Of a DNA stretch of 36,803 nt, positions 1-8,085 are shown piece after piece. The stretch lies in the NCBI GenBank assembly GCA_001970955.1, contig MPUH01000749.1, positions 1 to 36,803 on the forward strand, given 5' to 3'. Each line of letters opens with the position of its first letter. Position 1 is the stretch's first letter. This stretch comes from Stentor coeruleus (lineage: Eukaryota; Ciliophora; Heterotrichea; Heterotrichida; Stentoridae). The notes under the pieces were generated by a model. The model did not search any database. It saw only the letters and a program-made list of their open reading frames with translations, and was not told the DNA's origin. The position numbers and the translations under genes are program-made.

Positions 1-880
1 TTATGAGACAAAGGTATTCATTCGATAGGTTAGGTCTTTTAAAATAAACTTAAACAAATGCTGAGATTAAGTCTTGGTAAGACTTCAAGAATATTATTGC
101 GACTATACAATTTTATTATGTATTTTATATTTCCGTATTAAAATAAAAAGCAATTTTTTCCTAACTTCCTAAGACTTTATTTGCAAAACTTTTATACCTT
201 GATTTATTATTCTATCAAATAGGATTTCTGCATAATTTGGTTTTTTTTTCTCAATAAGTTACTTACTATAAAAGAATTTTGCTTGAAAATAAGCCAATTT
301 TAATGGATTTATTTGATTTTTCAATAGTAAGCTTTATAATTAGAAACTAATACTTAAAGCTTATAAGAAATGCCTATAATTAAAATAAATATAAGATATA
401 ACTAAATATATTTATGATAAGTATAATTGTTTAAACAGACAACTCTAAGCACCAGTTAATTTTGCTTAAAAATTAAATTTATTAAATAACATAAAAGTTT
501 AAAAATATCATAAAAAAGTTTAATCTACAATCTATAATGATTATATAAATGTTTTTTTTTTAGAATTTAATCTAAGTTGTAAGTATTTACTTTAGGAATT
601 TACTCGTATATATTAAAAAAACTTGTATAAAAAAATTTTGTCTTTGAAAAATGAATATATTTCATTATCGAATCATGAAGAATATATGCTTTTATTAAAC
701 AATCTATATGATGATTTCAAAAAGAAAATACATATTATGCAAGCAGACTTATTAATAAAATAATAATAAATATTTTCTCCATAAATCAAATAAACAGGAT
801 GGATCATACTCATATAAAATCTTTTGATATTAAATTTAAAAACTTACATCGTTATTTGTAAATTGTAAACACACACAAAT

Positions 881-1099
881 CCTTTAACTTCAAAATATTA
901 ACTAAAAAAGAAAATTCTTAGCATTCTACAAAGAGCTAAGGCCTAGATCTTCATAAAATGCCCACAATAAGCAACTTTAACTAAAATTCACTCTTCATAT
1001 AAGATAAAATCAACTCTAAACTAATTTAATTGAAGTAAAAAAAGACACTCTCAGGAAATCAATTCAAATCGAAATAATATTTACAAAGTAAAATCTTTC
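881..1099 (+). repeat. dispersed direct repeat, copy A
   Basis: This copy matches 3361-3591 in the same orientation over about 220-230 bp, with a 51-nt core that is identical by eye (910-960 against 3390-3440). Copy A lacks about 8 nt after 'aaaaaaagac' and has several further small indels. The two copies lie on either side of the aspartic-protease-like gene. No terminal inverted repeats or coding potential were seen. It could be a mobile-element remnant, a duplicated intergenic segment or a non-coding RNA gene. Confidence 0.85.
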
Positions 1100-1102
1100 T
1101 TT

Positions 1103-1198
1103 CCTGTCTGGAGCGCGGTGTAGGTAGTGAATTGTGATCATTACTAATAAATTCTTTGAGGCCTGTCTGGAGTGGGGTGTAGAGAATTGTGTGTGATC
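1103..1198 (+). repeat. two GC-rich near-repeats
   Basis: Two units beginning CCTGTCTGGAG (1103-1140 and 1162-1198) share CCTGTCTGGAG, then GGTGTAG, then GAATTGTG and TGATC. They are separated by 21 bp. Their GC content stands out against the surrounding AT-rich DNA. They directly follow copy A of the dispersed repeat and are absent after copy B. Function unknown. Confidence 0.7.
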
Positions 1199-1543
1199 CT
1201 GACCAATAGTTTGATAAAATCTTTTGTCTAAGTAGATCCCTAATAAATTTACTTAAATTTTAAGCTTTATTACTTTTAATCAATTAAAAATATATTGTTA
1301 ACTCTAATTATTACAAAACTCATCACTTTAAAAGATTTCTCAAATAGCATCCTTATTCGAGCTCACTTTCCACCTTTAGCACCTAAATATTCAAAAACTA
1401 ACTCGCACTCAAATGATTCTAAATCCACCTCCTCCAATAACCAAATTATTCAAAAAGCAACTGCTTTCATCAACTACTACCTTTAAACCCACTCTCAGAC
1501 CCTTTTTCCTTCAAAAGCAATTTCTATTTAAATTTTAATAAAT

Positions 1544-2662
1544 CTAACTAATCCTCATATAGCCATAGTTGTTATTCCTTCTTCCCTTAATATATTTAGT
1601 AGCAATAACGGCAGCAGTCGTAATGATAGAACATGCTAGCAAAATGTAGAACGTGTAGCTACTGAAAAAAGAAGTGTCATTGAATCTATATAGATAAACA
1701 TCCTCTCTATCAACATCAAAGAAAGCGAGATACTCCTTGAATAATGGTTTTCCTAAAATCCAAGTGTCTGATGATTCTGAAGAAATTAAGAATTCGCAAG
1801 TTCCTTTAGAATAATTAATGTAACTGCGTGGATAGATGTAAATATTTTCATTTTGGATGACGAAATCCAATCTTAAAAAGTCATCAATATCTTCTTCATT
1901 ACAACTTGCATAGTATCTACCATTCTTCTTTTTATAGCCATAAAATAATTCGATATAGGATTCGAAAAGGTAGAGCTGGCTTGAGTCGCACCAAATAAGC
2001 TCTTGAGTAAAATCGAATTTAACTGAGCTTGAGAGTCCGCCAAGGTTGCCATAAAAATCAACTTCAGAAAGTTTAAAAGTCCATCCATCTTTAGCACTCA
2101 AGCTATGGAAGTCATTGTCTTCGTAATTTCCAGCGTTGTAGTCACCGACCTTGAATTCCATATCACGTAAGTTAACTGAAAAAACTGCATCACTAATGAC
2201 TGAGGTACTATAAAGTCTATGGACAAATGTTTTTTTTACAACATCGGTATCAAGATCAAGACCAATAACCCCATAGTTATCAGTGTAATTAGTAATGAAA
2301 ATTTCTTGATCTTTTACAGTAAGGTCATTGAATGAGACAACATCTTTTCCGGTGAAACCTTTAAGATTCGATAAAGTCCCTTCTTTAACATTAGTTAATG
2401 TTGAGCTGGTAGACATGCTGTACCTTGAGGATCCTTCTTTTTCATCAAAAGGAATGCTAAAGGCTGAATTATTCAGAGAAAGGAACATATCGACTGCAAC
2501 TTCTGGGGTGCCAACATAAAAAGTTGCAGCCAAATAACCTGAACTATCGTCTAAAACTGTATCGCAATCGTGCATTTTGATATTCTTACCAAGCTCACTT
2601 TGCTTTACAAACTTCAAAGGAACGGAAGCAACTAGTCCTAACACAAAAATTAGATAGGCCAT
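1544..2662 (-). CDS. pepsin-fold aspartic protease homologue, probably inactive, membrane-anchored
   Basis: A 372-aa protein with a signal peptide (residues 1-13), a lumenal domain and a C-terminal TM helix (about 335-357) followed by a basic tail. Pepsin-family (A1) landmarks are visible: YVGTPE at 49-54 (usually IGTPPQ), GVIGLDL at 131-137 (usually GILGLA) and WILGKPLFKEYLAFFDVD near the end (usually WILGDVFLRxYYxVFD). Ungapped alignment of the first active site puts Ser62-Leu-Asn where family members have Asp-Thr-Gly. The second site keeps Asp217 but reads DFT instead of DTG. It is therefore probably a non-catalytic pseudoprotease (inference). Several NxT/NxS sites fit a lumenal or surface location. 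The start is supported by GGTATAA directly before ATG; stop TAG. No neighbour lies nearby. Confidence 0.8.
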   Translation of the reverse strand: MAYLIFVLGLVASVPLKFVKQSELGKNIKMHDCDTVLDDSSGYLAATFYVGTPEVAVDMFLSLNNSAFSIPFDEKEGSSRYSMSTSSTLTNVKEGTLSNLKGFTGKDVVSFNDLTVKDQEIFITNYTDNYGVIGLDLDTDVVKKTFVHRLYSTSVISDAVFSVNLRDMEFKVGDYNAGNYEDNDFHSLSAKDGWTFKLSEVDFYGNLGGLSSSVKFDFTQELIWCDSSQLYLFESYIELFYGYKKKNGRYYASCNEEDIDDFLRLDFVIQNENIYIYPRSYINYSKGTCEFLISSESSDTWILGKPLFKEYLAFFDVDREDVYLYRFNDTSFFSSYTFYILLACSIITTAAVIATKYIKGRRNNNYGYMRIS

Positions 2663-3360
2663 TTATACCATAATTTTGATTACTTGATAGGTGGATATTA
2701 GCTATGGTTAAAATGGAATTATAAAGCCACGTCAGATAAAACAAATTAGACTAGATATTTTTCTTTACAATTAAAAGATAAAATCTAGATTATAACTATA
2801 TGCTGATTTAGAATTGTGATTTTTGGAAATTTGGGTTTCTTGTATGAATTTTTTGACCTTGAACGAACTAGATTAATAGCTTGCTTGTCGAAGGAAAGTT
2901 ATGGTATTAAACTTTGAGTTGTATTGTGGAAGTGACTCATATTCTTAGTTTTGATTAAGGCTGCATCATAATAATCTGGGTCAATTCTGCTATTTCCAAA
3001 ATAGCTTTGAAGACTTAGATTTGTTAAGCATAATATTAAAGGTTTATAAATTAGTTATTACTTTGTATAGTTTATAGATTTTTTGAAAAAGCCTGCTGTA
3101 AGTTTATTAAAACTTAAACAATATTATTACAAAGTGAATGAGAAATATTTAATCCTAATTAGAATACAATAATAATTTACTTCATATCAAAGCATAAATT
3201 TAAAGCTAATCTAATACCTTACATATATATAGAACTCAAATATTTCAACTAAATCATCTTAGATCATATCATAACTTTGAGCAAAAATATAGAAAACACA
3301 AAAAAAATACAAAATGACATGGTAGAACTGCATAATCACTAATAAAATTGTACTTTGACC

Positions 3361-3591
3361 CCTTTAACTTCAGAATATTAGCTGAAAAAGAAAATTCTTA
3401 GCATTCTACAAAGAGCTAAGGCCTAGATCTTCATAAAATGCTCACAATAAGCAACTTTAACTAAAATCCATCTCCTCATATAAGATAAAATCAACTCTAA
3501 ACTAATTTAATTGAAGTAAAAAAAGACATGAAAAGACTCTCAGGAAATCAATTTAGATTGAAATAATATTCAATTACAAAGGAAAATCTTT
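3361..3591 (+). repeat. dispersed direct repeat, copy B
   Basis: The longer of the two copies; see 881-1099. It carries 8 nt (ATGAAAAG, about 3527-3534) and a few more bases missing from copy A. Divergence is roughly one base in eight to ten outside the 51-nt identical core (estimated by eye). No open reading frame above background runs through it. Confidence 0.85.
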
Positions 3592-4828
3592 CAAAGCCTA
3601 CCTTTGATATGAAAAAAATAGAAAATCTGACCAAGATCGAATTGAGCTAAAATGATATTGAAAGCTAAGTAATTGGAAAATTAAGAAAACAGAATAATCA
3701 TACGCTAAAGTTGCTGCAGACTATGATTACTTTGTTTAACCTTGTAAAATGTGATAAATTATCGAAAATTTAGAATTATAGACAAAAGGTGACAACTAGA
3801 ACTATTCTAGTTTAGCAAGAAAATTTAATCTATTGGATTTGAGTAAAATCGGCATTAAAGTATTTTATTGTGAGTAAACAAAAGAAAAAAAATAATCAAA
3901 TTCACTCTATATTAGGAATAAAATTTAATATCTTCCTCTGACAAAAATGTCGTTTTTTTTTTTAAGTTTATCATTCAAAATCTTTGCAACTATAATTTAG
4001 TTGTTTCTAAAATTCTTTCTATTACTGTGTATAATTATATAATGAAATTTAAAGATTTTTGTATGTATATTCATTGTCTTAATAATGATATCTCACTTAT
4101 AAAAGTTGATGTATGCGAGTTTTATTGACTTTATAAGATAAAACTAAGGATTTCAAATACAAAATGCATGCAAGGCCTTTCGTAATATGTCAAAAGTATA
4201 TAAAACTTTGTTGTTTAGTGAATTTTGGTTTGGCTAACTTCATGAACAAAGAATTGTATAGGAAAAATTTGATAATTTTATAAAATTTTTCACAAAAATG
4301 GTAACCACTTTAGTTTCTCATAATAAGATGTACTTATTCATATCTTAAAATCTACCCAAAATAAAGGGTAACAAAAATAACTCAACTTGAGGTTGTATAT
4401 ATGATTCAAGAATTATGTTATTTTGGGTGATGCAGCTTAATTCAGCAATATTTAAGAGTTTCGAATATAAATGCTAATAGAGGTATATTTGGGAATACCC
4501 TGAGGATTATAGGTGTTGGAATTTTTATGCTTTATATAGTTTTTAATATTAAATTATATAGCTTGAGAACTTGTTTGGCTAGCTAGTTGCCATGGCTTTT
4601 ATCTGTGTAGTACAACTTGAATTTTTATTACATTGGAAGTTTATGAGAGTGCTAAAAATTAAAGTAAATAACAGTGAAAGTGTTTTAGATTTAAGAGAAA
4701 TTTTATTATGAATAAAGATATCAGCTGTGAAATTAATCATATTATTTGAATCTGTTATTGAACTTTTATAAGTAATATTAATAATTTTGGAAGGTATTAG
4801 CTTGAAAAAATGAGTATTATATCTTTAA

Positions 4829-5146
4829 TTCCTTATCATTACTTTTTATGTTTTTCAAGAAAAACAAGTATATAACAGATTTGAAGATTTATATAAAAAC
4901 TGAGATTGTGCTTATTGTAAGATTTCGCTTGAAAATTGGTTTATGTGGAATATTTCTAAAACTCTGAAATTAGGTTTGCATTATAATCCAGTTTGATATA
5001 GATGTAACAGCAACAAATTGACTGATAAAAGTAAAGTTTGTTTTTGTTTTGATAAGAAATGTAATTGTCTCCTTTCATTAGGAACAGTTTTTCATGATTG
5101 CAACAATATCTTTTAAGAAATCCTGATTCTAATGTATGAATAGCCT
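4829..5146 (+). pseudogene. possible decayed IS1595/Merlin-type transposase N-terminus
   Basis: One plus-strand frame has few stops (TGA at 4901, TGA at 4994, TAA at 5114, TAG at 5147) and is unusually cysteine-rich. It gives DCAYCK, then YRCN, then CFCFDKKCNC, then GTVFHDC, then EILILMYE. The order 'Y/W-R-C ... C ... SxRxGTxF ... IxxLxYxW' resembles the zinc-ribbon start of ISXO2/Merlin-like transposases, but the first CxxC knuckle is missing and no DDE core is recognisable downstream. If real, it is a dead fragment. The lower stop density could still be chance in a segment of this size. Confidence 0.28.
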
Positions 5147-5492
5147 ATTTACACAAAAATATAGTCTTCATCTTATGAGTATTTTATTGACAAATTCACT
5201 TTAAAAAATGCTTTAGAAAGTTCAGAGAGTTAGCAAGCATTACATATTTTAGAGACTATCCAAAGCTAAATTCATATATTTCACATATAAAACTCCCTAA
5301 TAATTTACCTCTCTTATAAAATTTTCTAATAAATTTCAATTGTTTAAGATAGCATATTTCCACAGCACATTGATAAAAGCAAATCATTTGTTTATATTTT
5401 ATTATCAATTAAAAAACTATATTACTTATGAAATTAGCTAAAAAAAAGAATATCTTACATATTCGCAATCTGCATTTGAAATATTTTATCCT

Positions 5493-5604
5493 GTTCTAAG
5501 TGACAATATCAAATAATTACTATAACTAACATAAAATTTCCTATAAATGTTCTAAGTGACAATATCAAATAATTACTATAACTAACATAAAATTTCCTAT
5601 AAAT
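5493..5604 (+). repeat. perfect 56-bp tandem duplication
   Basis: Units 5493-5548 and 5549-5604 are identical by eye, each starting GTTCTAAGTGACAATATC. It lies in non-coding DNA about 110 bp before a gene. The window has four other duplications with exact units at single-N joins, so this may be an assembly overlap rather than a real repeat. Confidence 0.85.
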
Positions 5605-5712
5605 TTTATATCAAAACAAAAAAAAAGCTCTAATTTAAAAAACCTTCCACCTTTATATTCAAAAAACCCATTTATTTACTAATTCCATCATATATAAATA
5701 AAAAACAAAAAA

Positions 5713-6291
5713 ATGGAACAACAACCCAAAATCTTAGCTTCAAAAATCAATCAAAACTCATTATACCATCTGCTCATTTGTGCTGTGACCGCTTTATTTT
5801 CAATAGCCCTAACAATTTTTTTTAGACACACAGCTTTAATAATTACATTATCATTAACTTCAGCTATAACCTTAATATCAGGAATCACAGGTTTTAAAAT
5901 CAACCCCCAAACAAAAAAACCAGTGCTTTTAAGGCATTTTTTTATTGTGATTTTATTATTAGCATCATGGGATTTTGGAGGTGTAATATGTGTGATTTCT
6001 ATAGCTCATGGTATGAAAACTACTGAAATTACAGAAAAAGTGTTGATAATTTTATTGAGTTGTTTTGTGTATATTGGGTTATTCATATATTTTTGGCGAA
6101 CTTTTATAGTAATAAACCAGTTTGTAAGTATTTTTAATAAAAGAAAAGATACTCGTTATAGGGTAATGACAAATGCTAGGATGTTTATTGAATCAAGTTT
6201 TATTGAGAAGGAAAAGTCTATAGGGATAATAGAAAAACTATCTCGAAAAAATAACTCAGAATTGCAGCAGGTGTCTATAAACACATCTTAA
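5713..6291 (+). CDS. four-TM membrane protein, function unknown
   Basis: A 192-aa protein with four hydrophobic segments, at about residues 17-37, 40-61, 72-100 and 109-133. Both ends are hydrophilic; the tail from about 137 is rich in Lys, Arg and Glu and looks cytosolic. Loops are short. The layout resembles small tetraspan or MARVEL-like proteins, but no family motif was recognised. The start is the first ATG after a C-rich, G-poor leader. The stop TAA lies inside the first unit of the N-linked duplication at 6280-6394, so the last few codons are duplicated after the N, which does not affect the frame. Confidence 0.7.
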   Translation: MEQQPKILASKINQNSLYHLLICAVTALFSIALTIFFRHTALIITLSLTSAITLISGITGFKINPQTKKPVLLRHFFIVILLLASWDFGGVICVISIAHGMKTTEITEKVLIILLSCFVYIGLFIYFWRTFIVINQFVSIFNKRKDTRYRVMTNARMFIESSFIEKEKSIGIIEKLSRKNNSELQQVSINTS

Positions 6292-6394
6292 TAGCATAAA
6301 TTAAATAATATTATCAAGTTTTAGCTAGGATGATTANAACACATCTTAATAGCATAAATTAAATAATATTATCAAGTTTTAGCTAGGATGATTA
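6280..6394 (+). repeat. 57-bp duplication around a single N (assembly join)
   Basis: Copies 6280-6336 and 6338-6394 are identical and separated by one N at 6337. The same pattern occurs at three other Ns in this window. It is best read as two contigs that overlap by 57 bp but were joined with a placeholder N. Confidence 0.9.
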
Positions 6395-6531
6395 TAAAAC
6401 ATATGCAATTTTCTTAAGTTATATAACAAACACAGGTTATAGAGTTTTTTATATAAAAAATCTTAAAATTTCTTTAGAAAATACTAAAAAGTTGTTAGTT
6501 TTATAAAGTTTATAATAAAAATACTATATAA

Positions 6532-8058
6532 ATGGACCCTAAAGAACATGAATCTAGCACATCAAGAGTTTCAAGTCCACAAAAGAAATTCGGAGAGACC
6601 GCATTAGGCAAATCTGTTACTAATTGTACTGATACATATGAAGTTTTTAATCTTCTTGAAGCTAAAAAGAAGCAAATTAGAGAACTTCAAAGAGAAATTA
6701 TTCGAGTTAATACTTTAGACAATCAAATTGATGATTTTGATCGAGTTACTAAAAGTAAATTTTATTTGATGCCATTCATAAGGAAAACACCAGTTAAAAA
6801 CTTTTTTAAGGACAATAACGTTGTGACAAAAATTAGGAATAACTTAGAAAAACCTTTACCTGAAGAAGTGGAAGTTTTTTGGTATAAGATGACGACTTTA
6901 GGGTGGAAACCTGAGACAAGGCAGGAAGCAACATTGACAAGTATTGAAGGTAAACTGTACCTAATAGGTGGGGTAAGTCGAAGCATAAACTTTGACATCA
7001 ACGTTTTAACCCCACTAGCCAATCGTTGGGAAAAGCTACACCCAGGAGGAGTTGAACCTGATCCTCGTTTTGGACACTCAGCCCTAAACTACAAATCAAA
7101 AATCATCGTCTTTGGCGGGGGAACAAACTTCAACACTATCCACAAGCTTCGAGAGTGTCTTAACGGAATAAAAATTTTCCACCCAGACACTTGTAATTGG
7201 GAATATCTCAAAACCTCAGGTACCTATATTTCAACCCGCAAATATCATTCAGCAGCAATAGTCGGTAAGCATCTTTTTATCTATGGTGGCCTAAACCAAA
7301 AAAACAATCTCTTAGACGATTGTGCTTTATTAAACCTCGAAAAAAACACATGGAAAACTATCTACTTAGAAGGTCCAACCGAAAATGCATTCCAAACTTC
7401 AGTAACCGTTCTAAATGACGACCAAAAAAATCTATCTAGTATTTATCATATCCCTTCATCCATACACAACAAAGTAAAAAAACCTGGTATCTACATCTTT
7501 GGAGGTATTGGTCATAATAAACAAGCACATAACACACTTTGGCTTATAAATGTTGGTCAACGTCCACTTATATGGGAAAAATTAAAAGTAGATGGCCGAG
7601 GACCATCTCCAAGATTTTTACATTCTATGATATATAATGATCGTTCTAATCATATAATTATATTTGGTGGAAGAATTGATATTTCACAAACAAATACATA
7701 TACATGTTATAATGATGTATATTTATTATGTATGCAAAGATTATTATGGGTTAGAGTTCGTGTACAAGGAGAAATTCCCCCAGCAAGATCAGGACATTGT
7801 GTATCTATGTTAGGAAATAATATGTTTATATTTGGTGGGGTAAGTAATACATGTTATTGTAGTAGTGATATGTATATATTAGAAACTGAGAATGCTAAAG
7901 TTAAAGAACTTATACAAAAAGATGAGAAGAAAAAACAATTTCTTATTGATGTTGAGAATTATAAGGCTAATAAAAATAGACAAGCACGGTCAGTTATGGC
8001 AAAAAGGAGCTCAAGAGAGTTATCTAAGATATCAGGATCTCGTGAAGGGTATTATTAA
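6532..8058 (+). CDS. kelch-repeat beta-propeller protein
   Basis: A 508-aa protein. Residues about 40-75 form a short charged helix (predicted coiled coil), followed by six kelch-type blades between about 120 and 460. Each has the usual hydrophobic strand plus GG and a later W or aromatic: LYLIGG, IIVFGGG, LFIYGG, IYIFGG, IIIFGG and MFIFGG, preceded by PDPRFGHS, STRKYHS, PSPRFLHS and PPARSGHC. Six blades make a complete small propeller, which normally serves in protein binding. The C-terminus is Lys/Arg/Ser-rich. No BTB, Rab-type or enzymatic domain is present, so the partner is unknown. ATG follows CTATATAA directly. The stop is 27 bp from the stop of the convergent gene at 8086. Confidence 0.92.
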   Translation: MDPKEHESSTSRVSSPQKKFGETALGKSVTNCTDTYEVFNLLEAKKKQIRELQREIIRVNTLDNQIDDFDRVTKSKFYLMPFIRKTPVKNFFKDNNVVTKIRNNLEKPLPEEVEVFWYKMTTLGWKPETRQEATLTSIEGKLYLIGGVSRSINFDINVLTPLANRWEKLHPGGVEPDPRFGHSALNYKSKIIVFGGGTNFNTIHKLRECLNGIKIFHPDTCNWEYLKTSGTYISTRKYHSAAIVGKHLFIYGGLNQKNNLLDDCALLNLEKNTWKTIYLEGPTENAFQTSVTVLNDDQKNLSSIYHIPSSIHNKVKKPGIYIFGGIGHNKQAHNTLWLINVGQRPLIWEKLKVDGRGPSPRFLHSMIYNDRSNHIIIFGGRIDISQTNTYTCYNDVYLLCMQRLLWVRVRVQGEIPPARSGHCVSMLGNNMFIFGGVSNTCYCSSDMYILETENAKVKELIQKDEKKKQFLIDVENYKANKNRQARSVMAKRSSRELSKISGSREGYY

Positions 8059-8085
8059 TAAGATTATTGAGATTATATATTAATG

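Larger units (their letters stand above)
1..1543. other. gene-poor AT-rich region
   Basis: No convincing gene. The stretch is AT-rich with dense stop codons in all frames. It holds the first copy of a ~225-bp dispersed direct repeat (881-1099) and a pair of unusually GC-rich 37-bp near-repeats (1103-1140 and 1162-1198). A short open stretch without a start codon (617-762, plus) reads like coding sequence, but it is only about 48 codons long and unsupported. The 63-codon frame at 1295-1486 has no recognisable features and is not called. Confidence 0.6.
2663..5712. other. 3-kb gene-poor AT-rich region
   Basis: No intact gene was found. The region contains repeat copy B (3361-3591), a possible transposase relic (about 4829-5146) and a perfect 56-bp tandem duplication (5493-5604). 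The last ~100 bp before 5713 is C-rich and G-poor, as upstream of most genes here, and includes ATATATAAATA 15 nt before the start codon of the next gene. Confidence 0.6.

Noticed and set aside
617..762. Open stretch of about 48 codons (SLSNHEEYMLLLNNLYDDF) that looks coding
   Set aside because: It has no start codon, no splice site giving a 15-nt intron and no family match; too short to call.
3120..3930. A long plus-strand frame through repeat copy B that reads as a coiled-coil protein if UAA/UAG are Gln and UGA is Trp (Condylostoma-type code)
   Set aside because: With all stops reassigned every frame is open, so openness proves nothing. About 20 stops in 270 codons is roughly what such AT-rich DNA gives by chance, and neighbouring genes use all three codons as real stops.
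4385..4402. A TTGAGGTTGTATATATG string resembling a let-7 microRNA
   Set aside because: Short chance match; no precursor hairpin was seen and let-7 is an animal microRNA.
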